Below, piece after piece: positions 7,728-17,667 of a stretch of 46,764 nt of DNA. Position 1 is the first letter of the stretch, and each line of letters opens with the position of its first letter. Source of the DNA: an uncultured Fusobacteriaceae bacterium. Its GTDB lineage: Bacteria > Fusobacteriota > Fusobacteriia > Fusobacteriales > Fusobacteriaceae. The notes beneath the pieces are model-generated. The model searched no databases, was not told the DNA's origin, and was given only the letters and a program-made list of their open reading frames with translations. Where the stretch lies: NCBI GenBank assembly GCA_947038515.1, contig CAMQWJ010000006.1, forward strand, positions 1 through 46,764, written 5' to 3'. The translations under genes and the position numbers were made by a program.

Positions 7728-9107
7728 TTATAAAAAAGTTAAACTTAATGTTATTATAATTCCTGAATAAACAAGTATTATTATTCCATATCCCATAATA
7801 TCTCTTGCTCCTAGCTTTGCAATTGCAAGAGCTGGTAAAGCCCAGAAAGGTTGTATCATATTTGTCCAAGCATCTCCCCATGAAATAGCCATTGCTGTCT
7901 TTGCTGCATCTAGTCCTAAAGCATTTGAAGCTGGCATCATTATAGGCGCTTGAACAGCCCATTGTCCACCGCCTGATGGAATAAAAAAGTTAACTAAACC
8001 TGCACTTAAAAATGTCAATGCTGGAAATGAAAAACTTGTTGATATAGATACAAAAATTTGAGAAATCACTCCTGCTAGAGACTCTCCACCAACGGATTTC
8101 CCCACCATGATTCCCATAACACCTGCATAAAACGGAAATTGTAACAAAATCCCTGCTGATCCTTTAGCTGCTTCTCCAAAAGAATCTAATAAGTTTCTTG
8201 GAGTTTTATGTAATACTATCGCTGTTACTAAAAAAATAAGATTAACAATATTCAAGTTTAAATCTATTCCATTGTTTATAAAATAATTAATAATATATGT
8301 ATAACCTAAAATTCCAACTAACATATTTATAACACAACTGTTTTCTATTCTATCTCCTGGTGTCATTTTTTCTTTAGGGATAGCTTTTTTAACTTCAACG
8401 TCTTTTAATATTTCTGGATTTACCGTTACTACATCTTCAATATTTTTAGGATGCATCGCTGCATTTAAAAATGGAAGTGTTAATAATAAAATAGCAACTA
8501 TAATCAGATTATAGCTTGAAAATATTGTTTGGGTTGTGGGAATAGCTTTTCCCAATGCTCCAGCGGTAACTTTTTCAAGATTCCCTGAAGCCAAAGTTAG
8601 GGGAATAGAGCCTGAAATTCCTCCGTGCCATAATAAAAAACCTGAATATGCTGAAGCAATTAAAAGTCTATAATCCAAATTTTCTATTTTTTTAGCAAGT
8701 TCTCTGGCATAAATGGCACCTATCACCAGTCCAAACCCCCAATTTATAAGACAAGCAATTCCTGAAACAAAAGATACTGCAACTATGCTCTGTTTAGGAG
8801 TTTTTGGAATATCTGATAATTTACTTAAAAGTTGTTTAAATAGAGGTGCTGTGGCTAAAGTATGTCCTGCAACAAGAACCATTACCATTTGCATAGAAAA
8901 ACTTAATAAAGACCATATTCCATTTCCCCAGTGATTAACAACAGCTAGTGGAGATTGCTTTGTTACCAGTATGGCAGCTATAAAAACTATAAATGTCAAT
9001 ACTGCAGCAAATATAAATGCATCTGGCAAATATTTTTGCATCAAATTAACTGATAAAGTTGTAATTCTTTCAAAAAGTCCTTTATTTCTCTTAATATTTC
9101 CATTCAC
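7728..9107 (-). CDS. atoE: Short-chain fatty acid transporter, AtoE family
   Basis: This 459-aa integral membrane protein matches AtoE. Signs include LSVNLMQKYLPDAFIFAAVLTF near residues 18-39, FGLVIGAIYARE, WHGGISGSIPLTLAS, and NFFIPSGGGQWAVQAPIMMPA in the C-terminal third. It probably exports butyrate or moves other short acids such as acetoacetate. It starts at a GTG that overlaps the atoA stop by one base (TAGTG), so translation is coupled. The order atoD-atoA-atoE copies the core of acetoacetate utilisation operons, here placed after the lysine enzymes. Confidence 0.92.
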   Translation of the reverse strand: MNGNIKRNKGLFERITTLSVNLMQKYLPDAFIFAAVLTFIVFIAAILVTKQSPLAVVNHWGNGIWSLLSFSMQMVMVLVAGHTLATAPLFKQLLSKLSDIPKTPKQSIVAVSFVSGIACLINWGFGLVIGAIYARELAKKIENLDYRLLIASAYSGFLLWHGGISGSIPLTLASGNLEKVTAGALGKAIPTTQTIFSSYNLIIVAILLLTLPFLNAAMHPKNIEDVVTVNPEILKDVEVKKAIPKEKMTPGDRIENSCVINMLVGILGYTYIINYFINNGIDLNLNIVNLIFLVTAIVLHKTPRNLLDSFGEAAKGSAGILLQFPFYAGVMGIMVGKSVGGESLAGVISQIFVSISTSFSFPALTFLSAGLVNFFIPSGGGQWAVQAPIMMPASNALGLDAAKTAMAISWGDAWTNMIQPFWALPALAIAKLGARDIMGYGIIILVYSGIIITLSLTFL

Positions 9108-9778
9108 TATTCTACATCCATAGTTTTTAAATTTTCTGAAATAATTAAAGAAGCTCCAGTTCCATTCTGAATATCTTCAATACTTGAATATGGACTAAGC
9201 TCTGTCAACATTAATCCTTTGTTTGTAACTTCTATAACACCTTTTTCAGTTATTATTAAATTTACTTCACCGGCTGCTGTTAAAGGAAGAGTACATTTTT
9301 TTAAAATTTTATGATTTCCTTTCATGGTATGTTCCATTGCAACTATTACTTTTTTAGCTCCTACCACTAAGTCCATAGCTCCACCCATTCCAGGCACTAT
9401 TTTTCCAGGTACCATCCAATTAGCTAAGTTTCCACACTCATCCACCTCTAAAGCTCCTAATACAGTGGCAGCAACGTGTCCACCACGTATAATTCCAAAA
9501 GACATTAAACTATCAAAAAACATCCCACCAGGCACAACTCCAACTAGTTGTCCTCCTGCATTAGTTATATTTTCATTGGCTTTTTCTCCACTTTCTAAAT
9601 TTCTCATACCAAGAATTCCATTCTCTGATTGTAAAATAGCCGTAACATCTTTAGGTATATATTTTGCAACCTCTGTTGGTAAACCGATTCCTAAGTTCAC
9701 TATATCGCCATCTTTTATTTCTTTTGCTACTCTTTTTGCTATTATTTCTCTAATTTTCTCTTTACTTAACTCTTCCAT
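9107..9778 (-). CDS. atoA: Butyrate-acetoacetate CoA-transferase, beta subunit
   Basis: This is the small catalytic subunit of a family I CoA-transferase. With AtoD it moves CoA between butyryl-CoA and acetoacetate, giving butyrate and acetoacetyl-CoA. The 223-aa protein has [13 protein letters not shown] near residues 30-42 and the catalytic SENG (Glu52 by count). GGMGGAMDL near 151-159 is also typical. The start has a GGAGG site. It lies 23 bp after atoD and overlaps atoE. In lysine fermentation this step uses the acetoacetate released by Kce. Substrate choice is inferred from context. Confidence 0.93.
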   Translation of the reverse strand: MEELSKEKIREIIAKRVAKEIKDGDIVNLGIGLPTEVAKYIPKDVTAILQSENGILGMRNLESGEKANENITNAGGQLVGVVPGGMFFDSLMSFGIIRGGHVAATVLGALEVDECGNLANWMVPGKIVPGMGGAMDLVVGAKKVIVAMEHTMKGNHKILKKCTLPLTAAGEVNLIITEKGVIEVTNKGLMLTELSPYSSIEDIQNGTGASLIISENLKTMDVE

Positions 9779-9801
9779 TCTCCCTCCTAAGTTACTATCT
9801 T

Positions 9802-10446
9802 TTATTTGATAACTATATAATCAATAAAAATTCCTGGGACAACTATTTCATTAGGATCAAGATATCCCTCAATATATTGGTCAGCTTCGACTATTACTGT
9901 TTTTGCTGCCATTGGCATAAGTGAATTAAAATTTCTAGTAGCTCCTTCAAAAGAAACATTTCCAAAAGAATCTACCTTGCTACCATATATTATAGCAACA
10001 TCTGCTTTTAGGCTCTCTTCTAATATATACTTTTTACCTGAAAGCTCTATAATTTGTTTCCCTTTTTCAACAACTGTTCCTATTCCGGTTGGAGTAAGAA
10101 CTCCTCCTAACCCTGCTCCACCTGCTCTTATTATCTCTGCTAATGTTCCTTGAGGTACTAATTCAACCTCCATTTCTCCACTATGCATTTGCTTTCCAGT
10201 TTCTGGATTTGTTCCAATATGAGATACAATCGATTTTTTTATTTTTTTAGCTGCAATTAATTTTCCTCTATCACTATCTGGAAAACTTGTGTCATTTGCA
10301 ATTAATATCAAATTTTTTGTATCTCTTTTTAATAGCTCATCTGTTACTAGAGTAGGACAACCACATTTTAAAAATCCACCTATCATTAATGACATATCAT
10401 TTTTTATTATGTCCGCTGCTTTTTCAACAGATATAATTTTACTCAT
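9802..10446 (-). CDS. atoD: Butyrate-acetoacetate CoA-transferase, alpha subunit
   Basis: This 214-aa protein is the AtoD/ScoA-type partner of AtoA. The glycine-rich [19 protein letters not shown] near residues 22-41 and the region [26 protein letters not shown] near 99-124 are characteristic of the alpha subunit. It starts at an ATG with GGAG upstream, 21 bp after kamE, and runs into atoA. This links the aminomutase block directly with the CoA-transfer step that regenerates acetoacetyl-CoA for thiolase. Confidence 0.93.
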   Translation of the reverse strand: MSKIISVEKAADIIKNDMSLMIGGFLKCGCPTLVTDELLKRDTKNLILIANDTSFPDSDRGKLIAAKKIKKSIVSHIGTNPETGKQMHSGEMEVELVPQGTLAEIIRAGGAGLGGVLTPTGIGTVVEKGKQIIELSGKKYILEESLKADVAIIYGSKVDSFGNVSFEGATRNFNSLMPMAAKTVIVEADQYIEGYLDPNEIVVPGIFIDYIVIK

Positions 10447-10467
10447 AAGTTTCTCCTTTTGTTAAGT

Positions 10468-11262
10468 TTATTTTTTTTCTTTTAATCTTCTATCCATCTC
10501 TTGAGCAATATACGAACCTACATCATCTCCATAAGTTCCTGTTCCAAAACCTGCATCATACCCTAACTCTTTTCCTAGTTCATGTGTTATTCTAGCACCA
10601 CCACAAATCAAAATAATTTTATCTCTTAATCCCTCAGCTTCTAATAATTCCACAAGTTCTATTAAATTTTGAATATGAACATCTTTTTGAGTCACAGTTT
10701 GAGAAACTAATAATACATCTGCACCTATCTCTATGGCTTTGCTAATAAATTCATCATTAGGTACTTGACTTCCCATATTCAATGCTTCAAACATTTCATA
10801 TCTTTCTAGTCCATAATGACCAGCATATCCTTTCATATTCATAACTGCATCTATCCCAACTGTATGTGCATCAGTTCCTGTACTAGCCCCTAATATGACT
10901 ATTTTTCTTTCAATATTTTTTTTAATAAAACTATCAGTTGCCTCCATTGACCACGTTGTAGATTCAACTTTAGGAACTACAATAGTAGTATAATCAACAC
11001 TTTGTGAGCAATTCCCATAACAGTTAAAGAAAGTGAATCCAACAGTTAATTCTTTATAGTAAGAGACTTGAGGATTTTCAAATCCCATTTTTCTCATAAG
11101 TTGCTTAGCCGCTTCCACTCCTTCATCTCCACCTGGAACTGGTAAAGTAAAAGAAAGTTGTGTTTTTCCATCATTCATCGTATCACCATATGGTTTTACT
11201 GATTTTAGGTCTAAAGTTGTATCAAATGTCTTTTCATCCATTGAATATAATCCTGTACTCAT
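10468..11262 (-). CDS. kamE: Lysine 5,6-aminomutase, beta subunit (cobalamin and PLP binding)
   Basis: KamE is the B12-carrying subunit of the adenosylcobalamin/PLP enzyme that moves the epsilon-amino group of beta-lysine (or D-lysine) to C5. The 264-aa protein has the DxHxxG cobalamin motif as DAHTVG, with His133 as the axial ligand. Lys144 in NMKGYAG matches the lysine that holds PLP in the Acetoanaerobium sticklandii enzyme; both numbers agree exactly with that enzyme. The ATG overlaps the kamD stop by one base, so the subunits are coupled. No cobalamin riboswitch is visible. Confidence 0.96.
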   Translation of the reverse strand: MSTGLYSMDEKTFDTTLDLKSVKPYGDTMNDGKTQLSFTLPVPGGDEGVEAAKQLMRKMGFENPQVSYYKELTVGFTFFNCYGNCSQSVDYTTIVVPKVESTTWSMEATDSFIKKNIERKIVILGASTGTDAHTVGIDAVMNMKGYAGHYGLERYEMFEALNMGSQVPNDEFISKAIEIGADVLLVSQTVTQKDVHIQNLIELVELLEAEGLRDKIILICGGARITHELGKELGYDAGFGTGTYGDDVGSYIAQEMDRRLKEKK

Positions 11263-12821
11263 TAGTTTTTACCTCCTAACATTTTAAGTATGAATAAATT
11301 CATGTAATTTGTTCCTTTTTCTCTAACACCAGCTAAACCTTTTCCACCTGTTTTACTTCTTTTTATATCTGCAAAAGTCCCTTTTTCTAAAGAGTTAAAC
11401 AATCCATCATCAGACATTTTCTTAAGTAGTTCATGTGAATTACCTAATACTTCTTGTGCTCTTTTTTGAATTATTCCATCAGTTTTGAATTCTATTTCAC
11501 TGCCTAAATCTTTCATATTATTAAATATATATCTAGCATTTTCAATAGCAAGGTATCTATCTGACATGAACGGAGTATGAATTGCCTCTGTCATCATTCC
11601 AAGTAATTGTAATCCTTGACCTGTCATAATCGCTATTTGATTAAAAAGTGCATCTTGAATATGTCCCTTAAAAATATTACCAGTCATAAATTTTGTAGGA
11701 GGCATATATTTTAATGGTGCATTTGGAAATATTTCTTTTGTCATCTGTGCTTGTGATAATTCTAATAAAAAACCATTTTCTAAATCTGGTTCAATTTCAA
11801 AAGCATGACCCAATCCCATCTGTTCTTCTGGTATTCCTGCTATTACTGCAAGCTGTTCATTTATTAAATCTGAAGCTAGTACAGTATGAGCATTCTCTAC
11901 TGCATCTGCAGTAGTTAAATAATTATCTTCACCTGTGTTAATAATTACTCCTGCAAAACCATTAATTACCCTTGAAAAAAATTGATCTATTAATGTTCTT
12001 TGCATATTAATATCTCTAAATAATATTCCATAAAGAGCATCATTTAGCATTACATCTAATCTTTCTATTGCTCCCATAGCTGCTATTTCTGGCATACATA
12101 GCCCTGAACAATAGTTACAAAGTCTTATATATTTCCCAACTTCTTCTCCAACCTCATCAAGTGCTTGTCTCATAATTCTAAAATTCTCTTGTGTTGCAAA
12201 AGTTCCTCCAAACCCTTCTGTTGTAGCTCCAAAAGGGACATAATCCAATAAACTTTGCCCTGTTGTCCTTATTACAGCTATAATATCAGCGCCTTGTCTC
12301 GCTGCTGCTTGAGCTTGAATTACATCTTCATAAATATTTCCTGTTGCAACAATAACATAAAGATAAGGTTTAGGTCCTTCTCCTAATCTTTCAATATACT
12401 CTTCTCTTGTTTTTCTATTATTTGCAATTTTTTCAACTGAAATATTAACAAGAGGTTCTATCACTTTTTGTACATCCTCTTTTGAATGGGCAGGAAGTAA
12501 AGATAGATCTATTTTTTTATTCGCTACTTGCTCAGCTATTTCTTGTAAACTTAATTTGGTTTCAATAATAGCATTTCCTAAATAATACATAACACCTTGG
12601 TTTAAAATTCCTTTTTCTACTAAATGATCAACAACAACATTTGGTAAAGGAACTCCATCTTGGTCTATACCATCGATATCAAGTAATCTACATATTGTTC
12701 TTTCCACTGTTGTTGTTGTATAGTTATCTACAAACTTTTGTACATCCCCAGCTATGTTTTTAGCTAAGCCTCTTGCATCTGCCACTTGCTTCTTGTCCAA
12801 GTTTAATTTACTATTAGTCAT
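11262..12821 (-). CDS. kamD: Lysine 5,6-aminomutase, alpha subunit
   Basis: This 519-aa protein is the large TIM-barrel subunit of lysine 5,6-aminomutase, which binds substrate and PLP phosphate and receives the cobalamin domain of KamE. Typical stretches are the N-terminal KLNLDKKQVADARGLAKNIA, YLYVIVATGNIYEDVIQAQAAARQGADIIAVIRTTGQSLLDYVPFG near residues 153-198, and FKGHIQDALFNQIAIMTGQGLQLLGMMTEAIHTPFMSDR near 380-420. The start overlaps the end of kamC by 8 bases, and its stop overlaps kamE. Product: 3,5-diaminohexanoate, the substrate of Kdd. Confidence 0.96.
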   Translation of the reverse strand: MTNSKLNLDKKQVADARGLAKNIAGDVQKFVDNYTTTTVERTICRLLDIDGIDQDGVPLPNVVVDHLVEKGILNQGVMYYLGNAIIETKLSLQEIAEQVANKKIDLSLLPAHSKEDVQKVIEPLVNISVEKIANNRKTREEYIERLGEGPKPYLYVIVATGNIYEDVIQAQAAARQGADIIAVIRTTGQSLLDYVPFGATTEGFGGTFATQENFRIMRQALDEVGEEVGKYIRLCNYCSGLCMPEIAAMGAIERLDVMLNDALYGILFRDINMQRTLIDQFFSRVINGFAGVIINTGEDNYLTTADAVENAHTVLASDLINEQLAVIAGIPEEQMGLGHAFEIEPDLENGFLLELSQAQMTKEIFPNAPLKYMPPTKFMTGNIFKGHIQDALFNQIAIMTGQGLQLLGMMTEAIHTPFMSDRYLAIENARYIFNNMKDLGSEIEFKTDGIIQKRAQEVLGNSHELLKKMSDDGLFNSLEKGTFADIKRSKTGGKGLAGVREKGTNYMNLFILKMLGGKN

Positions 12822-14208
12822 TCTGTTCCTCCGTTTTATATAGATAAATATATGCTTTATTTATTATATCCTCATCAATTTTAAGGAGTTTAGCAACTGT
12901 CAATCCTTCTTCTGGAACTTTTCCATTTTCATCTTCTATTAAAGAATAATCAATATAAAATTCTATATTTTTTTCTGAAATATTTTCAGGTATATCATTT
13001 TTATTCAATCCTTTAACTCTCATTCTTGCAATATCTCTTCCTATCCCATCGTAATGAGTAGTTATTATTGCTTTTAATTCTTTATCTTTAAAAAAATCGA
13101 TTACACTTCTAACTATTGCTCTTCCCTCTTTAGGGTTTGTAGTTCTTCCCAACTCATCAATTAAAATCAGAGGTTTTTCACCACTTTTAACGTTCAATAT
13201 TATCTCATTCAAAGTTAACATTTCAGATGCAAAAGAAGAGAGTCCTGAATCAATAGATTGAGAGTCTCCAACCATTAAAAATACCCTATCCACCAATTTG
13301 ATTTCTGCCCAATCACTTGGTACAAAAAATCCAAACTGACATAGGTATTGGCAAAGTGCTATCGTTTTTAAAATTAATGTTTTCCCAGACATATTTGCAC
13401 CAGTAATTACAGTAATTTTTCCCTCTATCTCTACATCAATTTTTTGATATTTTTTTCCTTTTTCTGTCATAGAAGCCATTACTTTAGGATTAAATATTTT
13501 TTTATATCTATTTTTTTCTCCTAAAATTGGTCTAACAAGTGATAATTTTTCATTAAGTTCCACTTTAGCTAAAAGTAGATCAAGATATCCAATTTTATCT
13601 AAAGAAGATAAGAGACTTTCACTATGTTTGATTAATTTATCACTTAATTCTTTTCGAATCTTATCTTCTATTTTCATTTCTTGTTCATATAATTTTTCAA
13701 TCTCACCCTGATTATCATCTATTACTTTTTCTTTTTTCTTTTTTATCTCATCTCTTATTTGTCCAAGTTCGATTGAATAGAGACTATATATGTAAAAACT
13801 AGGTATTTTCATATTCTCAGGATCTAAGATTGAAACGACTTTTTCTAAATTTTTAGGTGATGTAAAAAAAAGAGATTCATTTATTTCGTCATAGATTCTT
13901 TGAGTTTCTAAAGCGAATATTTTTATATCAAAAAAATCTAAGTCATCAAGAATATAGCCTTCTTTCAAACGATATATAACATTTGAAATATCTTTTATAC
14001 TCAATAACCTTCTTTTTATTTCCTCTAAACTTTTTTTATTATTTTCAACAAATATAGTAGTCAATTCTATATTATCATATTCTATTTTTAACTCCTCAGC
14101 AGATGAGTTAAATTTCAAATTTTTAATTCTGTTTTTCCCTAAAAAAGTAACTAAATTTAAGTTCTTAAAAATATAATCTAAGCCTATTTTTTCAAATTTT
14201 TCTACCAT
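12814..14208 (-). CDS. kamC: MutS-like ATPase, presumed lysine 5,6-aminomutase reactivase subunit KamC
   Basis: The 464-aa protein has a MutS-type C-terminal ABC ATPase: Walker A GANMSGKT (residues 270-277), signature region GLSSFASEM (about 322-330) and Walker B LILIDE (347-352), with a downstream TTHYDG. It lacks the mismatch-recognition domain of MutS. A charged, probably coiled-coil stretch lies near residues 150-190. It sits between kamB and kamD with overlaps at both ends. As I recall, such proteins are called KamC, the ATPase of a reactivase that restores inactivated B12 aminomutase. That role is inferred from context; a DNA repair role is unlikely. Confidence 0.82.
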   Translation of the reverse strand: MVEKFEKIGLDYIFKNLNLVTFLGKNRIKNLKFNSSAEELKIEYDNIELTTIFVENNKKSLEEIKRRLLSIKDISNVIYRLKEGYILDDLDFFDIKIFALETQRIYDEINESLFFTSPKNLEKVVSILDPENMKIPSFYIYSLYSIELGQIRDEIKKKKEKVIDDNQGEIEKLYEQEMKIEDKIRKELSDKLIKHSESLLSSLDKIGYLDLLLAKVELNEKLSLVRPILGEKNRYKKIFNPKVMASMTEKGKKYQKIDVEIEGKITVITGANMSGKTLILKTIALCQYLCQFGFFVPSDWAEIKLVDRVFLMVGDSQSIDSGLSSFASEMLTLNEIILNVKSGEKPLILIDELGRTTNPKEGRAIVRSVIDFFKDKELKAIITTHYDGIGRDIARMRVKGLNKNDIPENISEKNIEFYIDYSLIEDENGKVPEEGLTVAKLLKIDEDIINKAYIYLYKTEEQND

Positions 14209-15296
14209 TATTCCTCCTCCCTTAAATTCAGTACTGGAACTTGAACCAATTCTTTTAAATTTTCAATAAGTATTTTTGAATCAAGGGTATGTCCAGTAGG
14301 TGAGGTTGGATTAATTGTGATAGCAATTAAATTTGTTTTAAATAAAACTTTTAATTTTCCATTTTTTCTTAAAAATTTCATCAATATTTCAGGAGTTGTG
14401 AAAATTTTAGTAAAATCCTTCACAATAATTTCTATATTTTCAACATTTTCTTGTCTCGAAACATATTCTAAAAATCGTTCTGTAAGTACTCCTGTAATAA
14501 AAATACTATTATTCTCTTGAAAAATATTTTCTTTCAAATCAGAAAAATGAAGTATTGATTTTATTGGTAATTTTATTATTTCATAATCAAACTTTTCATT
14601 ACACTCTTTTGATAATTTCTCTCTTTTAATCCTTCCAGGATTCATTTCTTTTTCTATTAGATTTTTTTGGGTTAGGATATACACTCCATCTTCTAAGTTC
14701 TCTAATTTTTCTTTTTTCTTTTTTCCTACAGTAGGAAGTTCAAGTAAGTTTATTAAATGTTTTGTTTTTTTCAGAACTCCACTTAAAGTGTTAGATATTG
14801 CAGCACCTGTTGATAAAATAATTCCCTCTGTAATAATAGGAGACCCTACACTTAAACGTGAAAGGGCCCCATCAACAATTACTATATCTGCACCTTTTTT
14901 TAAAGTATTATCAATAATACTCTTTATCCAAGTGCTGTTACTTGGACCTGATAACATAATTTTTCCTGAAGATAAGCTACGTGATGTGACAACCCTACCT
15001 AAAGATGTTGTCCTAACACTTATATCTAATACCTCTGATTGAAATTTTTTGCTCCTATAATGCTTTTCACTTGTTACAAAAAGTCCACCTTTAGGAATTA
15101 TTATTTCTGGTTTTGAAGTGGCTGTCACTTGATCAACCACTTCTCCATCAATGCCTATGGAAGTTATTCCTACTATTAGATTATCCTCTGTTAATTTGTT
15201 TAAAATATAGTTTAACGTTTCTGTTTTTCCTACATTTTTCCCCAATCCAATAGTTGATATACTTTTATATTTTTTTATTTCTTCAATAATTTTCAT
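14208..15296 (-). CDS. kamB: P-loop protein, presumed lysine 5,6-aminomutase reactivase subunit KamB
   Basis: This 362-aa protein has a P-loop, GLGKNVGKT at residues 17-25, in a setting like GTPase or dethiobiotin-synthetase-type folds. Further features are GPSNSTWIK near 117-125 and IVDGALSRLS near 139-148. It starts 1 base after the kamA stop and overlaps kamC by one base, so it is tightly tied to the aminomutases. The family is known next to kamD/kamE in lysine fermenters, and I recall it as KamB, partner of the MutS-like KamC. A chaperone that exchanges damaged cobalamin is plausible but not shown by sequence alone. Confidence 0.78.
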   Translation of the reverse strand: MKIIEEIKKYKSISTIGLGKNVGKTETLNYILNKLTEDNLIVGITSIGIDGEVVDQVTATSKPEIIIPKGGLFVTSEKHYRSKKFQSEVLDISVRTTSLGRVVTSRSLSSGKIMLSGPSNSTWIKSIIDNTLKKGADIVIVDGALSRLSVGSPIITEGIILSTGAAISNTLSGVLKKTKHLINLLELPTVGKKKKEKLENLEDGVYILTQKNLIEKEMNPGRIKREKLSKECNEKFDYEIIKLPIKSILHFSDLKENIFQENNSIFITGVLTERFLEYVSRQENVENIEIIVKDFTKIFTTPEILMKFLRKNGKLKVLFKTNLIAITINPTSPTGHTLDSKILIENLKELVQVPVLNLREEE

Positions 15297-15297
15297 A

Positions 15298-16548
15298 TTA
15301 ATGCTTGGAACTAGAACGTTCCCTTCTCTCTAATTCTGTAGGTTCAAGAGATAATTTTTTCCCTAATAAAAGGCTTAATACCCCTGTATCGCTACTCTTT
15401 GTTTTCCCAGTACAAACATCACATTGGCATTCATTTGTGTAATTTGTTGGTTGACTGTAAGTTGTTATAACACCTTCAAAATTTCTTAATACTACTTTAT
15501 CTGGAGATTGTGAAATAAGGTATGAAGGCATTACTGGTATTTTTCCTCCACCTCCTGGAGCGTCCACTACGAATGTAGGTACAGCATATCCTGAAGTATG
15601 TCCTCTTAATCCTTCTATTATCTCAATTCCTTTAGAAACTGGTGTTCTAAAATGCTCTAATCCCATAGAAAGATCACATTGATAAATGTAGTACGGTCTT
15701 ACTCTCATTCTAACTAATTTATGCACTAAATTTTTCATTACATGAACACAGTCATTAACACCTTTTAATAGAACTGATTGGTTTCCTAATGGTACTCCTG
15801 CATTTGCCAACATTTCACAAGCCTTTATTGCTTCTGGAGTAACTTCATCTGAATGATTAAAGTGTGTATTCAACCATATTGGATGATATTTTTTTAACAT
15901 CTCACAAAGAGATTCAGTTATTCTTTGAGGCATAACAACAGGAGTTCTTGAACCTATTCTTATTACATCAACATGATCTATAGCACGTATTTTTTTAATT
16001 ATTTTTTCTAAAACATCATCAGACAACACTAAAGGATCTCCACCTGATAAAACAACATCCCTTACTTGAGGTGTATTCTTTATATATTCAATAGCTTTAT
16101 CAATTCTATCCATTGGCATCATAGCGTTATCAGTTTGACCTGCAAACCTTCTTCTTGTACAATGTCTACAATACATAGAACACATATCTGTTAATAATAA
16201 AAGGACTCTATCAGGGTATCTATGAGTTAACCCTGGAACTGGAGAGTCTCCATCTTCATGCAGTGGATCTTCTAAATCAGAACTTGAATTGTGTAACTCT
16301 TGTATTGAAGGAATAGCTTGTTTTCTTACTGGACAATGAGAGTTATTAGGGTCTACTAAACTCAAATAATAAGGTGTAATCCCCATTCTTATAGTCTTTA
16401 ATGATTTCGTTATTCCCTCTTTTTCTTCTTCTGTTAAATCAACTAACTTTTCTAGTTGCTCTATTGTTTCAACTCTATTTTTTACTTGCCATTTCCAATC
16501 ATTCCATTCTTCATCAGTAACATTCCAAATCTTCTTAAAGTCTCGCAT
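15298..16548 (-). CDS. kamA: L-lysine 2,3-aminomutase (radical SAM, PLP)
   Basis: KamA converts L-lysine to L-beta-lysine, the first step of the pathway. At 416 aa it equals the length of the clostridial enzyme. The radical-SAM cluster motif is Cys123-x3-Cys127-x2-Cys130 in CSMYCRHC, and LSGGDPL follows at 167-173. The PLP lysine is Lys336 in PGGGGKIP. A C-terminal CQCDVCTGK segment supplies the extra zinc-site cysteines seen in these enzymes. GGAGG is present before the ATG. It lies between kdd and kamB. EpmB and glutamate 2,3-aminomutase are alternatives, but context settles the matter. Confidence 0.97.
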   Translation of the reverse strand: MRDFKKIWNVTDEEWNDWKWQVKNRVETIEQLEKLVDLTEEEKEGITKSLKTIRMGITPYYLSLVDPNNSHCPVRKQAIPSIQELHNSSSDLEDPLHEDGDSPVPGLTHRYPDRVLLLLTDMCSMYCRHCTRRRFAGQTDNAMMPMDRIDKAIEYIKNTPQVRDVVLSGGDPLVLSDDVLEKIIKKIRAIDHVDVIRIGSRTPVVMPQRITESLCEMLKKYHPIWLNTHFNHSDEVTPEAIKACEMLANAGVPLGNQSVLLKGVNDCVHVMKNLVHKLVRMRVRPYYIYQCDLSMGLEHFRTPVSKGIEIIEGLRGHTSGYAVPTFVVDAPGGGGKIPVMPSYLISQSPDKVVLRNFEGVITTYSQPTNYTNECQCDVCTGKTKSSDTGVLSLLLGKKLSLEPTELERRERSSSKH

Positions 16549-16592
16549 TTTTCAAATCCTCCATTTTTATAATTTTATGTGAATTTTAAAAT

Positions 16593-17627
16593 TTAAACAT
16601 AAAGTGTTTCAAATAATTCTCTTATTTTTTTAGATTCTTTGAATATTTTTAAAGTTAAGTCTGCATGTCCTTTTGTATATCCGTTTCCTACTATCATTGT
16701 CACATCTTTTCCTACACCTTCTGCTCCTAATGCTGCTTTAGTGAATGAAGTTGCCATTGAAAAGAAATAAACTACTCCATCATCTTTAGTAATAAGAATA
16801 GAAGACATTTCAGTTTCAGGTACATTTACATTATTTATAACAACATCACATAGTTTTCCATCTGTAAGTTTCTCTATAGTATTGTATACCTCTACTATCT
16901 TAGTTGCATCTCCTATTACTACTTCATGAGCTAATCCTAAATCTTTTATTCTTTTTCCATTACTTTCAGAATATTCAAATACTATTACTTTTCCTGTTGG
17001 TCCTACATTTTTCATAGCTTGATAACAGCAAAGAATACCTGATTTTCCTCCACCACCAATTATACATACAGTGTCCCCTTCTTTTACAAGTTTTTCAACT
17101 TGAGCTGGGGCTCCAGCTACATCAAGAGCTGCAAGTGCTAATTTTTCAGGAATATCCTTTGGTAATATAGCATATATACCACTTTCAAACAATATTGCTT
17201 CTCCTTCTATATCCACTTGATCGTTTGTTGTATTTACTTTTTTTATTTCTTTAATAACTAAAGGTGTTAATGACAAAGAAACTAGAGTTGCTAATTTATC
17301 CCCTACTTTAAGATTTTTATCTGGAAAATCAGGTCCAATTTCTTTTACTACACCTATTAACATTCCACCAGAACCTGTTACTGGATTTTGCATTTTTCCT
17401 CTTTCCTTAACTATTGAACATATCATTTCTCCAATTTTTTTCTCATCACCACCACAAGCATTTTTAACTTGTGTAAAACTAGCCGAATCAATATTTAAAG
17501 TCATTACATCTAGTAGTACCTCGTTATTAAAAATATTCATATCATTTGATATTTTAACTGCTCCTTGTGGTAATAATCCTTTAGGTTCAATAACTCTATG
17601 TGTTCCAAATTTACAACCTTTCAACAT
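16593..17627 (-). CDS. kdd: L-erythro-3,5-diaminohexanoate dehydrogenase
   Basis: Kdd oxidatively deaminates 3,5-diaminohexanoate to 3-keto-5-aminohexanoate, releasing ammonia and making NAD(P)H. The 344-aa protein has the medium-chain dehydrogenase pattern: a GroES-like N-terminal half, and a Rossmann half beginning VCIIGGGGKSGILCCYQAM near residues 187-205. Opening residues CKFGTHRVIEPKGLLPQGA are highly typical of Kdd. It lies between kce and kamA with AGGAGG before the ATG. The NADH produced can be reoxidised by Bcd-EtfAB in the divergent operon. Confidence 0.95.
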   Translation of the reverse strand: MLKGCKFGTHRVIEPKGLLPQGAVKISNDMNIFNNEVLLDVMTLNIDSASFTQVKNACGGDEKKIGEMICSIVKERGKMQNPVTGSGGMLIGVVKEIGPDFPDKNLKVGDKLATLVSLSLTPLVIKEIKKVNTTNDQVDIEGEAILFESGIYAILPKDIPEKLALAALDVAGAPAQVEKLVKEGDTVCIIGGGGKSGILCCYQAMKNVGPTGKVIVFEYSESNGKRIKDLGLAHEVVIGDATKIVEVYNTIEKLTDGKLCDVVINNVNVPETEMSSILITKDDGVVYFFSMATSFTKAALGAEGVGKDVTMIVGNGYTKGHADLTLKIFKESKKIRELFETLYV

Positions 17628-17667
17628 TTCAAATCCTCCTATTGTTTTATATTAGTATTTAAATTAA

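Noticed and set aside
7723-7962. Minus-strand 79-codon Cys-containing ORF inside atoE
   Set aside because: It lies in another frame of a clearly conserved transporter gene and has no start signals.
9324-9809. 161-codon plus-strand ORF opposite atoA
   Set aside because: Shadow of the CoA-transferase gene; composition is what antisense of A/T-rich coding DNA gives.
10440-12830. Possible cobalamin riboswitch controlling kamD/kamE
   Set aside because: Genes overlap or are nearly contiguous, leaving no room for a roughly 200-base aptamer, and no B12-box sequence was seen.
12814-14208. Reading the MutS-like gene as a DNA mismatch repair protein
   Set aside because: It lacks the mismatch-recognition N-terminal domains and overlaps kamB and kamD, so a role with the aminomutase is far more likely.
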